Below are positions 47,745-61,474 of a stretch of DNA of 64,000 nucleotides, one piece after another. Made by a program: the position numbers and the translations under genes. The DNA comes from Steinernema hermaphroditum (Eukaryota; Nematoda; Chromadorea; Rhabditida; Steinernematidae), in contig CM059621.1 in the NCBI GenBank assembly GCA_030435675.1, positions 11,284,001 to 11,348,000 of the forward strand. The letters run 5' to 3'. A model generated the notes under the pieces. It ran no database searches, was not told the origin of the DNA, and saw only the letters and a list, made by a program, of their open reading frames with translations. The number at the start of each line of letters is the position of its first letter. The stretch's first letter is position 1.

Positions 47745-49569
47745 TAAGAAAAAGTGTTTGTAAATACTCATTAGATGCAAGATCTTGTATAAAAAGAAAC
47801 GCCACAGATGAGAGAAGAATAATGGGAGAGGCGATCGGATCGTTTACAACCAGATGACTTGTCAAGGTCGTTGCCTTGACTGAACCGAGAAAGTGCAAAA
47901 TAAGGACATAGACCGCTCCAATCCGATTTCAAGCTTTCTGTCGCCTCTTCCATGAAACGACTTTGAGGATCTTAGGGCTAGCTGGTACCTCGGATTTGGA
48001 TGACATAAGAAGGCTTGGTGGTCTCTGAGACCTAAAGCAAAGCCGATATATTCGGTAATCTACTTCTCGTCATCTCCACACGCGTCATCCGCTTTTAACA
48101 ATCTGGGAAATCGGCGTTTTTATTGCGATAGAAGAGGATGGCGTCCATTCGGTGATCTTGAAACTCGTGCCGGAACGCACTGCGCTGTCCAGTTTCTGCT
48201 GGGCTACCTAGACGCAGTGATACTTATTCTCTGATCTTCTAGGCGAACTTCTTTCTTTGGTCGAGAAAACAGAGTGTTTTTCTTCTCTAAATTTCCTTGT
48301 TTACCCTTCGAATTCGCTGATTAATCACCCAGAAACCCTTCTGACGTCACTCAAATTCATGGCGCCCAATGAAGCGCAATCCCCTGATTCATCGCCCTCA
48401 GGGCTGCACCGCAATCCTTCGCGCGTCGTTTACAATTGCAAACAGCGTTGACCTTCCGGAATGCGAGATCTCATCTCCGTCAATCCGATTGTGACTGGCT
48501 TATGCCCGGGAATCCATGTTCCGGAGATTAGGGTCAGATCGCAGAGGATCGAAGATCCCTCCAGGGGCGCCCAGAAGAGACCTCCCACGGAAGAGGACCC
48601 CAAGAAGTCGGCGATCGGGGCGGCAACGCCGAAAAATTGATTTGACCCTCCGTGGCGCCGGTGGCTAATCGCGCGCTGTTTTGCGCGAAAACTCCGCCTT
48701 CCGGTCGGCGACGGTGACAGACGCCGCCGATGGTCACTAGGTCATGTTCAGAGCCGGTTTGTGCGCGGCAAAAATGTTTGGATTTTGAAATTCGGAGCTG
48801 TTTTCCACCCGCGACACGCACCCCAGCCCTTCACGGTAATTTGGAATCTTCCCTGATTCGCGCTTCTGCAGAAGAAGGGACCGGAAGAGGTCGAAGATCT
48901 CCCCTTCCAGGCCTGCTCGTGCAGAGTCTAACGAGCGGATCATGTAAATGCCTTTATTTGTTTTTGTGTTTTCTGTTTTCTGCTGATCGCCCCTGGGTTC
49001 GTGGCGCGCCGCGAATCGCACGGCGGTGACCCTTGGGCGCCGAGAAATGACGTTTCCCACCCCAAGTGTTGCATTTCGCTGTGAAATTTGCCTTTTGGAG
49101 ACCTTCTCACAGTTTCGGTTTGTTGATATAGCCCATTTTTTGGCGACATGTTCCAGTCCACTTAATCCACGACACGTCGAGCAGTTCTATGATTCCAAAA
49201 TAGTTCTCAAACGTGCTGATCTTTGTGACGAAAGCTCTTTAGAAAAGTCACAGTTAGTTCACAAAAGTGAAATTCTGACGGTACTCCAAATAAGCGAAAG
49301 AAATTCGATGAGCAGTTCTATGATGCAAACATAATTGTAGGAAGTGCTCATCTATTGACGATCCGATTGACTATTCGGAATGCACTGACTTAGTCGTATC
49401 TCTAGTGGATCATAAGATCATTTCCTGCTACGTGCATTTCCAGGGGAGATTTGGAATTTTAGCGGATTTCGTGCTAGCCGGTCTTAAGGCACAGATTGGT
49501 GTTTTAAGAGTGCATACAGATTTTCACCATTTTCGGCCTTGACTGCCACCAACTTCTGTTCCAGAAGAT
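47745..49569. other. Intergenic between CLC channel and PAS-domain gene
   Basis: About 1.8 kb with no supported exon. Likely contains the promoter of the PAS-domain gene; a TTCTGTTCCAG acceptor lies five bases before that ATG. Confidence 0.4.
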
Positions 49570-51710
49570 ATGGCGTTCCGAGTGACGTCAGATTCCCTTT
49601 CGAGCTTCTTCGTTGACGACGACGACGACGCCGACGGGAATAACTTCTTCTGCACTTTGCCTACACCAGAAACCGTCGAGAATCTGCTCACGAAAAACGA
49701 GAGCTACGACTTGAGCCATGATCTTCCGATGGAGCCGACTGTTGATAACGGATTCAACTACGGTAGGTTCTGTTCCCGGCGACAAACCCCAAACGTGCTC
49801 GTTCTTTAAGGCACAGAGATGCTCAATCGTACTTTGAACTTCAAACTTCCAGAAAAATGGAAGTGAATGCCTCTCGACTCCTTAATGGGTGTCGTAAATT
49901 CATCCCTATTTTTAGAGAGCGCGTTAACCAAGAGACGTAGAGCCCTCGCTTGTTCCTTTTCCGAAAGGCAACCTACTGAGTCTTCTTCTTCTCTATTCCT
50001 CGAGTGTAGAATTAGAAAGCAAATAAGCTTGGAAATCAAAATTTGCACTTTATTTTATAATACTAGATGCCAGAGTCCTGTCTGGAAGCGATAAAACTGC
50101 CAATTAAACTGTACTTTTGTCCCGCACTGTGGCGATCGATTATCAGTTTGGCAAAACAAAATTCAAACGGCGAGAATGGTCTTTATTTCATTTGGACACT
50201 GTTTCACAGTGTGGACCTAAAGGCATACAAAAAGCTAATCGTTCTTTTCGATTTTTTAAGATTTAAACTATTTTTGGTCTATGGTCTCTCAGAATACTTC
50301 AGTTCATGTTTATGTGTACACGGTGACCCATAAACAGTGCAAGTTGAGAAATAGAACCAATATGTTCTTTATCGTATTCGAAAGAGCAGAAAATTCTGAA
50401 CAAAATGGAATCGCAATCAAAGTGACTTTCTTGTCGGCGCTGTAGGCGTTTTCGTAAATTCTGTAAGATGCGCGTGGTCATTCCTAGCCTGATTCCTTCC
50501 CATTTCTCTAGAGCGTTGATTTTGAGGCTTTTCGAAAATAAGCTTGGTCTTGCTCAGTAGGGAGACACAGACCCAAACTGTAATGCTCTTCGTGAACACT
50601 TTCGACCTTGCCTACTTATGGGTCACCCTTTATAAGAGATACCGATGAGTCTGGAACAGGGCTGTGCAAAACTTTAAACTTGTACAGTCGTGGTCCGGAT
50701 TTCGGAGTCAATCGGCATCATTGCTCTGTACGCTGTGACTGATGAGTCGCGAATGGCACCATTTAGGGTGCTTCTGAGGTGTCAAGTAGAAACGTTTCAG
50801 ACGAGAACTCACCTTCACGAATCTTTCAGTTTTTTGAAATCTGACCAATCGGCTTTCAAAACACTTCATCTCTAAACTAAAATAGTGCGCACAAATCCGA
50901 ATGCCATTTTCATATTGACACGAAAGGGAGCCAGAGACCAAACTTCTCAGAGTCCAATCGTGCGACGAGCAAACATTTCATGCAAACACGCAACATGCTG
51001 CAACTGGATCTTGTACTTACACTCAGCAAATCTGCGCTCTTCGTCATCGAGATCTGCACAAAAGATGTCCCTGGAGTTGTGAGCTTTGTCCATGCATTTC
51101 TGCAAACAATGGAATCCACTGGGTTCCCCCATCAAAACAGCCCTACCACTACAAAAACAATCGTTGTTATTCATTAATCATTGAAATACTACGACAAGAC
51201 TCCCGCTCCAGTAAACATCGCCTCCCTCGGCTTTAGCTTCACCCTCCCAAGGGCCTAGAGTCACCCCGACTTCCTGGTCGCCAGAACAAACAATCGAGGC
51301 CCGGCGAACCTTTTTTCGAACCGGAAATCGCGCGATAAATCTTCCTTCGCCCCAAGGTCGTCCCTTTCAGGTGCACGGCCTCAGTCGCCCGTCCAATTTG
51401 GGGACGTCAGCAGCTCGGCTGACCAGGAAAGCGCCACAGGCTCCCACCACGAAAGTTTCGTCTTTGCAGTCGACGAGCGCGGGAGAATCGTTTCCGTGCG
51501 GGACGCTGCCGACCGAAGACTCGAGGAACTCTATCACGTGGGTCCCGATTCGTCGATTCCGGTGATAGCAGTGCACTTTAGAATCGATCGGTACTCGACG
51601 TCGTTCACGTGCACGATCGGCCGAAGATGTGCGAGGCGTTGAGGGTCTCGGACGGAATTCCTTTCGCGTGCCATCTTCATCTTCCTTCCGGGGAGTTCGC
51701 TGAATACAAG
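49570..51710 (+). CDS. N-terminal exons of a PAS-domain protein, PERIOD/LIN-42-like (partial)
   Basis: Three exons connect in frame: 49570-49762, 51371-51537 and 51582-51710, giving 163 residues with an open 3' junction at GAATACAAG/GTACGG. The first exon is acidic (FFVDDDDDADGNNFF, LPTPETVENLL). The next two form a PAS-like fold: HHESFVFAVDERGRIVSVRD, RRLEELYHNRSVLDVVH, HDRPKMCEALRVSDGIPF and CHLHLPSGEF, with beta strand, helix and C-terminal sheet in the right order. There is no basic helix-loop-helix before it, which points away from HIF, AHR or ARNT-type factors and towards the PERIOD/LIN-42 group. Intron 1 is 1.6 kb. Downstream exons were not found with confidence in the next 9 kb; a PAS-like exon set lies at 60735-61474. 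The start has a TTCCAG acceptor five bases before the ATG. Confidence 0.6.
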
Positions 51711-54700
51711 GTACGGAATCCATGAAAGTTTAGAACTTCAAATATCGTGCTTTTTCTTTTCTTTCTGAACGATGAGTAAAGGTAATAATTTGGGCTAATT
51801 ACCGTACCTTCAGACCGCTTTTGCGTAACTTCACTGTAGATGACATCCGAAATTATAAAAGGCAGAGAGGAATCTGGGGAAAGCTTAAAATTTCTCAACA
51901 ATGTTACGTCTGTACACACGTAAATAGAAAGAGTTAAAAACTTAGGGAAAGCCAGAGGGTTCTGAGAAACATTCGATCCCCTCTGTACTGTCAAAACGGT
52001 TCTTTTGGCATCCAGCAAGAAGAGGTCCATCACAGAGATCTAAGCGAAAGAAGGCAGGCTTATTCCCTCAGTGTATCGTCGAGCTTCGGCGAGGGATTGA
52101 CCGGTCATCTCACGAATAGATCGTGTTTAGACTTACGATTTTGTGTTTACGTGAGCATTCCCGCGCTCCAAAACAAAAGTTTCTGTTTCGTAATTTTATT
52201 GTAAACCGCATTCTTGGAGGCTACTGGAATCCGTACATGTGAAATGAAGGAGATTTTGCTGATTTTGGTGATGAAGGAAAGCCTTAGAATTCCCTCCAGT
52301 TAAACCTGTGAATTCCTAAAATCGCTGTTTTCGGGACGACCATTTTCTCCGTTTGTGTTTTGTACCACAGCGACAAAACAAAAGTACATTCCTAAACTCC
52401 TTTTGTGCAAATGCAACAAGTTGTAAACACTAATTAATCCCGACCAACATCCAGAGATTAATCCGTTCAGGTGGCAGCTGTTCCGTCTTCCCAGGAGTGC
52501 GGCGGCCGCCCCTCAGGTGAGTTCATTCTGCGTAAAAACGAAGGCAAAAAGGGTCTCTGGCAAAGAAAGGCGCTAAGTCTGAAGGGTCTGTTTTCGGAGG
52601 CTCCCTATGAAATCTATTTTTGGACTCTTATTTGCGCTATTCAATTCTATTTGCACCGAACGCGTGATGCAAATGCAGGGAAACCACGTAGCCCCTCTCT
52701 TAACTTTCGGTCCATTTGTGGAGATCAAAATTTTGCGTAGAACGGCGACGTGTTTGCACAAAAGCGGGCGGATCGACTCGATCACGTGTCGACTTTTCAC
52801 AGCGCACTTCTCCGTCTGCCACAGGAACTCGTTCTCTCCACGTTTCGGTAAACAGAAGAAGTCTTTAGACGACGCGATGACGAACTTCTGAAGACTGCCG
52901 ACCTTTCCTCTTCCATGAGGTGGCCAATTCTGGTGCATTCTCGTGCTAATCGACGATAGGGGGTTTCCCATAGGAGTGTGAGCGAACGAGAAGCTTAGGG
53001 CTGCTGCAGCTTTTTTTTTTGCACTGATTGTCAAGCGAAGTTTTGAGATTTACGTGATGGAGCTTGTCAAATTAAAAGGGAAGAGAGTTGATGAGTTGGG
53101 CGACGTTGCAAGGTTCGTTTGGGTGGCAAATTTTCAGATTCTTTAACGCGATCTTCTAGTGACTTTTATTTACTTTCTACATTCGATTGAGCATTCATGT
53201 TCTTATAAATCCATTTGGCTCTATTCTTTTGACTCTAAATTCCACCTTTTTGCACTTCTATTCATGCATACTGCCACAAGCTAGAAGATAGAAGCTACAA
53301 GATGGAACTGCAACAACATGTACAAATTCATCTAAAAGAGCTAAAATAGGAAAAAACAAAAAAATACGACAACAAAAGTTTTGACAAAACACTTTTCTTG
53401 GCGACTTTCTGGCGACGCGTTTTGAAGGAAGTTCTGAGGTGAGAGGTGGATGATGAGATGAACCATCTCAGATCCCTTTAAAGCACGACTTACTGTTCTC
53501 TGCCCACTCTTCTCTTAGACCGTTGATCCCTTAACATCTGATTCCCGGATAGAGAGATGTTTATCATCGGATGAGGTGTCGCCTATCTTTTTCTCGAGAT
53601 TAGTCATCTGGATTCCTGTTGTTGAGAGGCTTGACATTTAAGGGAAACCGAAGAGCTCTCGGATGGCGTTTTCTCCTCCAATTACTTCCTTTTTCGCCTT
53701 CGTCTCGACCCAAATCCGATCAGATTCCGGTGACATGTTGTTGCTCGGGTACTGTAGGGTTTCAAGTTAATGTCAGGACTCGAATCTCTCAAAATGACTC
53801 CTTTGTTTTTGATAACGTGCAGTGCCCACACATCGAGTATCACCTCCACGCAGTTTAGAGTTCGAATGCCTATCCTTACTTTCTTGTCTAGCTTCCAAAG
53901 GGTTCGTTGGATGGTAAACAGGTGCTGAGACACACTGGCTACCGTACCCATAGCTCACCTGGACGCGATCTTTGGACTAACGCCTCGAAAACACAACCGC
54001 CGACTTCCCAAGCCTCTTTGCTTTCGCATGAAATCCCTCGATCGCCGAAAACTGATATCCGTCGGATTACTTCCGATCTTTGTTTTCGTCTCCATGTCAT
54101 CGAGTCATCACTCAGAAGGCATCCTCCGCTCCTCACCCTCCCCACCATAACCACCTGCTTCGCCCTGGAGCCCTCCGGCCAGGCCATCGCGTACCCTCGG
54201 CGCCAAGTGGCCCAGCCGTGTTTTCCAAATTTCGACTTTGTACCCATCGATTGGCGCCACCAATCGGCGGCCCCCGCCACCCGCAAACAACAACAAAGCG
54301 GCGCCTCGGATAAACAGCGTCGTCGTCGGCTTCGTGGCGGCGTCACGTGCGTCCTCGGGTGCATCAGAGCCACGAGAAACGTCGTCTCGATGCCTTCGGC
54401 GCCTCCTTCGGCAGATTCGACCGGGTCGATCGTCCCCCTTCCGCGGCTTCGGTCACAGATCGGGGCGCCTCGATCGGCGGCACGTGCTGTTTTCGGGCGC
54501 GCGTAAAAACGCGATGTTTGTTATGCTTCACGGCGACGGAATCGTGTCCGCGTGGAGTGGACTTTGTTCCCACAACGTGGAGCTCGCATGTCTCGGCGAC
54601 TTCGAGGAGAGAAAAACGCAAAGATCCAAGAAGGAGCCGGGCCAGCGTGGATACCGTAAACACAAACACTTCGGCTCCCACGTTGTTTTCCCACTCTCCG

Positions 54701-57700
54701 CTCTGTTTTTCCGTTTCGGACTTTCTATTTTCCCCGGCCGCTGTAAATACGTTCCGTTTTATTACTTTTGGCCGGTCTCCAGGAACGTGAGCCTGTTTGA
54801 AGAAGGCCAAAAACAACGCCACACGAGGCTTGTTTTGGAAATAAATGGTCAATTAGATTTTACAGCACAAACTGGATTGACCTAATTGAGAGAAAATCAG
54901 GGTATATCTGCTGTGGAAGGGTGGAGCGAGCGCTTGAAGGAGGCCCCTTCCAGAACCGTCCTGAATACATGAACTCACTCAACTACAGTATGACTTGTCA
55001 CACTGAGCCGATTCCTCCACGTGTCTGTCCTGTGGAAACAGCAAACATGTTTATCCACTGCTTTTTGTATCGGAAAGGACACTTCTCCCATATTTTCCTA
55101 TTTTTCGAATGTGTATTGATGTCGTTGAACAAAGAAACGAATTTTTGGGTTTTTGAAAAATGGCCCTGGATGAAAGGGACTTTCAAGTAGAGGTTGTCCT
55201 GCAGAAGCGACCCCACACGGACCCACTCGGCTGCACTTCTTCCTTCAAAATAAACTGTTTTGCAGACCCAAAGGACACTTTCGGTCGACCCACTGAAGTA
55301 GAGCGCTCGCTCACACAGTTCTCGTGAGACGCAAAATCGCGTCGAAACCGGTCTTCTTTCGACGTCTAGATGACAATTGGCGTCTGGGATAGAAGGCTCT
55401 ATGGGGACGACTGCACGTATCTCCGCCAGGAAAGCGCTTTTTTTGCGCGGATTTCATTCGTTATGAGAATGAGAATGTGTTTATCAGAGAATCCTTTTTT
55501 GTTCTCAGAAGTCCTACTTTTTCTCTTTATGTATTCGCAGAGAAAAAGCACCTAAAGATAATCCATTTTCGGTGCTCCGCCATGTTTACATCTTTTTTCA
55601 AAATAATTTAGGTGAATGCATTATTTATGGACTAAAGTATCAAAGAGGACCTTCCTGGAAATGAGTGTTTATCTCTCTAGCTGGCTAACATACTTTGAAT
55701 CGTTTTCTTGTAACATTTCGAGCTTATCAGTTCTGCCAACCCTCAAATTACCCCTTCGATCCTCAAATGTCTTCTTCGTTTTTTTTCCAGTCAAGCAGTG
55801 GATAAATTTCTGATAAATTCATGAACCTTTGATCGAAAACCTTTATAGAAGTCTTTATAATCATTTCCGGCCAAATGAAATACAACTAACCGAGATACGA
55901 GGTCCACTGTATCCCACTAAACAACCACAAATTTCATGTACATATTGAAAATGTATACAGTCACCCCTTCTGGAGTCAAATTCTGTTCAACCACCTTCAA
56001 TCTGTTGGCCCAGTCCTCTCTCTCCAAATTGTCCATATTCCACACCTCCTTCTCCTCTGCATTCCTCTCCTCCTACTTCTTCGCCTCCTTCGCCCAAATC
56101 CCATCAGATGCTGTATCGCCAGAAGAGAAATTGTTTGTTTTCGCCTCGGCTTCGCCTATTATTAACAAAATATTTACGTTCCGGGCCTTGGCTATTAATA
56201 CCACCGGGCGTCTCCTTCTTCTCCCGCCTCCGGCCTCCTCTGACGACCCTCTCCGCCGCCATTTGGTGTAATTCTCCTTCGCTGACGTCACCTTCGTTCC
56301 TTCGGTTCATCTTCAGTTCGACGCGATCGATCGCCGCGATCTTCAAATTCCCCCATGTTTACTAGAGAATCCAAACCCGTTTCCTCTCTGGTACTTTTCG
56401 CACGTTCGGCCCCCGAACTCGCATACACTACCGTACCCTTATCCAATTCGTGGCCACCACTTTCTTCGGCTTCCTAAGGCGTTCTCCAGAGGCCCCAGGG
56501 AAGTGGAAAACATGAGCAGACGGTCGCGGCGGGAGCCCGACGGTTCCTCCGAATTCTTTGATCTTTCGGTGCGTGTAAACATCGTCGTCTCGCGCTGATT
56601 CTCGCGGCAGCTGCCGAAAAACGCTGTTTACTCGCGTAGGACCCGCATCCGAACGGACGTTCCACACACCGCCACACTCACTTTCGCACTTCGAATCGAT
56701 CGGAAAGTCAAATGACTCCCGCGTGCTGACCGCCCGACCGCCGACTGTCCAGGATGTTCGATTTCGGACGTCTCCCGCGAAGTCCGCACGTCGCTCCTCC
56801 GGCGACTGCGCTCTCCTAGCGCCCGAGATCTGTTTTGAGCCGATGTGGCTCGCTTTTGATGTGTTTCTTATGATCTCCCCAAGAAGCGAAGAAAAGTTGA
56901 GGGTTTTAAAGTGGTTTTCGATGCTCTTTTCTGGCCTTTGGTAGTGTAATCGAAAGAGATAGTATTTTTGGACTTCTTCCACTCTTTCACATTCATTCGC
57001 TTCTCAAAACATTCCAACAATGACAGTTTCATCATGCTTGTTGGAGCAACAAACAGCAGATTCCGCAACTACTTCTTAAGTTGATGAAATGGACCTGTTC
57101 AGGCCTCCTTCCCCACAGAATAGAGAGTTGTTATTGTTTTTATTGATCCTAAGTTTCGCCACGTGATTCTTTCGTTATGTTTTGGAGTGCTGCTTCTAGA
57201 GTTTTTTTGCCTGACTACAGTTTAGATAATTACCTATTTATGTACGTCCAAATCCCTTTACCAGAAGACTAATCGTGACTAACTTGATGTTACTTAACCT
57301 ATTAACTCTGAACGTTTGGAGATGGCTAGTTTTACTTTTTCTATTTGTCCACATCTGTTGTTTTGAAATCTTCTGATTCTATTTAAAAGTCAGGTGAAAG
57401 AGAAGTTGAAAGTTTTCCCGTAATCCAAAGCCGTCTTGCGGCTTTGTCGCCGATGACTCACCGAGGGAAACAAAAGACTTTTCCTGAACCGCCTCTATGT
57501 TCATAATCTCTCCTCATTCCCTCATTTGTTGTCATTTGATTTTTTCCTTTTCCCGAGACTTCTCCAATCATCCTTCTAAGTGCATTTGAGCTTACCTGCG
57601 TGATCAGAACCATTGAACGATAGGCTCTAGGTGTGTTAAATTTGACTTTTTTTATGTACTGTAAGCATTTGATCTTTCCCCTTAGCTGTGGCGCCGTCGC

Positions 57701-60700
57701 AGTCCAGAAACAGGCATTGCTCTACAAGAATGGACCTCCAAACAGCTGTTGTCAACGTGCAAAACACTTCGTTTGGACGGTCAAATGCAAATCTCCCGAT
57801 CCCTTTTGTGGAAAACAACACCAGCACGTGACTTCGTTTGTGATGTTTGCGTATACGAATTGCGCCCTACTTGTTCAGAAGCTTCTTCTTCCCTCATTTC
57901 AAAAAATTCCAGGTCTATTAGGCACTCAATTTACCTGAAGCTGACAAGGCCCGATTTGTTTCATTCTTGAAGGAGAACTAGGGACATGCATAAGCCGAAA
58001 ATGCCAGTAAATCAATCTATCGTTCACATCGCCTTTGTAGCGCTCCCCTAATCGCGTTAGTCCTGCAGATTCTCGAGTACTCGCAAACACGCAGAGACTA
58101 CATACAGTACTGGTTTTTGCGGCGCGTGGCGACAGACGGGAATCGTTTCAGTGCGTGAGTGTGCAGACGCTTCTGCACGACTCTCTGCTTGAACCCATTC
58201 AGATCGGTCTCCACTGATTTTTCTTATCTTCGATCGATCGATCGATCACCGCCTAGTGCAGACTTTCAAAAGTGACAAAATGCACTTAGGTGATCTTTTT
58301 GGCCTATCCAACTATTTCTCTTTTACACTTCCTTTTGTAACTTCTAATCGTCGTCTCCTTCTTCTGCTTCGACCTCCCCTTCGTCGCCGCGGCGATCCTC
58401 CTTCTCTGCTATCAGTGGCACCGCCGATCGATTTTGACCTTTTGTGTTCACGTGAATCGATACTCCTCCGCTTCGCGGCGCCGTCTCGACCGGTGACGTC
58501 ACCGTCGTCACTCGCTTCTTCTCCCTCCGATCGACCCGATCAGGGCTGCACGGGGCTGCGTGGAAGTGATCTCTGCACGACCTTTCCCCTCCACGACCTT
58601 CTCCGTCTGTCGGCCGTCTTCGGCGCCCCTCACGTCCCGCGCTCTCTTATCAGAACAACCCGCGCCGATCTCCTTACTCTGCACCTTTACTGTGGATTTG
58701 CATGTTTATCCTCCACCGCCCAGACCCTCCGACCCTTCGACGTCAGCTGTCGCCAGCGCCGGAATTGCGAAAAAACGCGATTCCGGACAGAGGAGGAAGA
58801 GCTCTGGGGCTCTGTTAGGGCCGCACGTGGCGCCGATTGTCCGCCTCTGACGTCTTCGCTTCCTCTCCTGGAAGAAGGTGAAAGGGAGAATCGGTTCTGT
58901 TTTTGAGCTCTGTTCCGTCTCTTTCTCGTTATTCGTCATGTGTCGCCAGTTCCTGCCCACGGCTCTAGTTTGCTTCTCGTTCTTATTATCCCTTCTGATG
59001 AATACTTCAAACTGTGGGCTATTAGAACACCTTCTAATCAATTATGATGGAATAGACACCGTCTACCGTACTAGGTTAAAGATAGTCACCAAGTAGAATC
59101 GCCATAAAATGGTCGATAGCTCCATAAATTGGCCAGAAACCGACCCTGGAACTGAGTCCACCTACTGTACCTACTGTACGACTCACAAACTCACAAAATT
59201 GCGCCGAGCTACACTCCAGCTCCACTATTCCCTGTGTTTTTCGCTTGCGGCGTCCGTTTACAATCGCCGCGAAGTTTCACTTTGCACGTCTGATTGCATA
59301 TTCTCTTCCTGGTGGTCGTGTGGCGCTTTCTGTGTCCGCGGTGGCTTAGAATTATCGGCTGCTACAGTGTTTGTTTGCAAAACGTGACTCTTGCGTCAGA
59401 GCACCTTAGCCACGGAAGGCACAGGATGTGCGTGAATGCAGCTGTGATTGGGGCAAAAACAGAAATGTGTCATCTTTTGTGCGGCTGTGCACGGAAATAT
59501 GTGACACATACGCGTTCTCATGTTAAGTTGATAAGCCCTCTACTCGGTTTCGACCTGCAGGGGTTCAGGAAGGTACTGTAGAAATATACGTTACGAGCGG
59601 CTTATAAAGGTCTGGGATCAAAAAAAGGTTGGCCACATGTCTGCATCATTCTGGAGTTCTTTCATTTGTGTCCCAAACGATCGGTCGGGTTGTCCACTCA
59701 CTCTCTCTCTGAGGTTTCTAAAATAAGCTGAGTGAGCGGTCGTTCTTGGCACCGCTGTTGGCTCAATGATCGCCCCAGCTTCCAGAAGGCCTGAGACACC
59801 AGAGATCCGTAGTTCCACTGTCCTGCCAAGAAGCCAGTCGACCGACTCCACCCGCGCCGCCCCTGTCACGTGGCTACATCGTTCTGATGCATTTGACGTA
59901 TCAATGAAAAATTAGGAAAGACAGTAGAACGGAAAAGTGACTTAGCTGGATAGGTTACCTTCCTAAGAGGTAGTAACCAGAACTTGGCCGCAAAGGCAGA
60001 GTTTTAAACTATTTATTCACAATAATTAGATGCTTGGATGCGAAGTTTTCTTCAGATTGGTCTCACAGGGAAAATGTACGCCGTATGGGTTCTTCATATA
60101 CTCTTTCGTGTGGTGCTACTTGATTCTGGCAACATTGGTCAGACTGTAGCCTTGGATTTTCTAGTGGTTTCTCTATTTTTAACGGTTTTTGTGGTTTATT
60201 TTAATATCAAAACATACATCAGGGCTCAGTCAAGTAGTACCTCTATCATCCAGATCAGTCATTAGCCAACTATAATTCCCCTAATCTCTGATCCCAGGAA
60301 GTTGTGTGGCGTCTTTCTTATTTTTAACTCCGCTCCAAACACTCCACACACCAATTCAACGAACTCCTACACGTCACCCTCTTGTGGAACGCCTCGGTGT
60401 CTCAGTCACCGGATCAATCGATCCTCTAATTGCTCTGATCAGCTCGATCGATCGCGACGTCCTTCCCTAGTTGACGCTTAGTCGAAGTGACTTCTGCGCG
60501 CGCACCCACGTGACTCCGTTTGCATCCCGCGACCGTAAACAGTCTCCTTCTGCCGTCATTTCGCGATTCCTTCCTCCAAGCCCCTCGTTCAGATCTTCTT
60601 TTCCCGGAACGCGCCCAACGAAGAGTCCTCGGAAGCCCCGAATGCCCGATTCGCGCGTCTCCAGGTCGAGTTCCTTCGACGAGTCCCGCTCCAGATGACT

Positions 60701-60734
60701 CCCCAAGCGGACTCCTCCACGTAGCCTCTCCACG
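51711..60734. other. Large sparse region, probably introns and regulatory DNA
   Basis: About 9 kb of AT-rich sequence broken by GC-rich islands near 54100-54800, 56400-56800, 58340-58900 and 60400-60700. The islands hold long overlapping open frames in several phases but no domain I recognise. One small candidate exon at 52471-52516 (VAAVPSSQECGGRPS) has a clean acceptor and donor. A (CGAT) repeat lies at 58231-58247. The best reading is long introns, enhancers or unrecognised low-complexity exons of the PAS-domain gene. Confidence 0.35.
58231..58247. repeat. (CGAT)n microsatellite
   Basis: Four consecutive CGAT units directly upstream of a GC-rich island. Palindromic unit, unremarkable otherwise. 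Confidence 0.8.
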
Positions 60735-61474
60735 ATGACCATGATACAGAACCCTATCGACATCCTCCAAACGCTCAAGCGCAAGATCCCCGCCGAAGAG
60801 ATCGACGAGAATTGGATTCTGCACCTCGATGACGACTCGACGCGCAAAAAGAGCGCTTCTTCGCAAACGCAAAGTCAGCGCTCGCCTAAAATAGAGGAAC
60901 TAGGGAGATTGATCAGGGACCAGAGAGCCTTCAGAGACCGAAATAGCCAAAACGGGAAGTGTAATCTCCGTCTAAAGGTCTATTTTTAGAGCGTGGATGC
61001 GTGGTGTGCGTCGCTCGGAAGAGTTCTTCGGATGAGTGCTGTGGCGACTGCAGAGCCCTCGAAGCCGCGCCCGACATCGTCTTCACGCTCGACACAAAGC
61101 ACCACATCGTCAAGTTCGAAATCAAGTGAGTCCGATGCCCTAGCAGCCTCCCAAAGCGTTCATTCCCTAAGCAAACAGATCCCCTTATCCCCTATCACAG
61201 CATCCCTTACACGAACCTGGATTCCAGAGCGCCGATTCTTGAGATCTCCGAAGACGGGATGGTGGGTAAGAGCGTGGACCAACTCTGCTGGAAGAACGAC
61301 AAGGCCGTCCTCGACACTCTCCTCGACTCCAGTAAGTGCACAAGGAGGTCTCCGGGAAACCGGTTGACCGGTCTCGCCTTGTTTGTTTGTTTTGTGACTG
61401 CGTGTGACTCAACGCGGCGTTCCTTGCAGAACGCCGAGGAGCCGCCCCCTCCGACGCCTTTTTGCCGTCGATGA
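60735..61474 (+). CDS. Second PAS-like and Cys-rich exon set, possibly the same gene as 49570-51710
   Basis: Exon 60735 onward reads MTMIQNPIDILQTLKRKIP, EEIDENWILHLDDDS and SPKIEELGRLIRDQRAF. The next exon (about 60994-61123) reads CVVCVARKSSSDECCGDC and APDIVFTLDTKHHIVKFE. The following exon (about 61201-61331) reads IPYTNLDSRAPILEIS and EDGMVGKSVDQLCWKND, then LDTLLDS, and a last short exon ends PPPTPFCRR at the stop at 61472-61474. The later block resembles a PAS-B domain (beta strand, short helices, then VGKS-x-helix and ND-x-helix). The first junction is not solved: the obvious donor at 60958 does not give the Cys-rich frame. An acceptor CACGTAG at 60718-60724 could make 60735 internal rather than a start. 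Confidence 0.4.

Noticed and set aside
53907..54885. Overlapping 150-215-codon open frames
   Set aside because: Several frames are open at once in a GC-rich island; none gives a recognisable protein.
56428..56982. 184-codon minus-strand open frame
   Set aside because: No recognisable motif, Arg-rich composition typical of a non-coding frame, no supporting exons.
58256..58906. 216-codon open frame
   Set aside because: Pyrimidine-rich GC island with long open frames in other phases too; no domain, start context or splice support.
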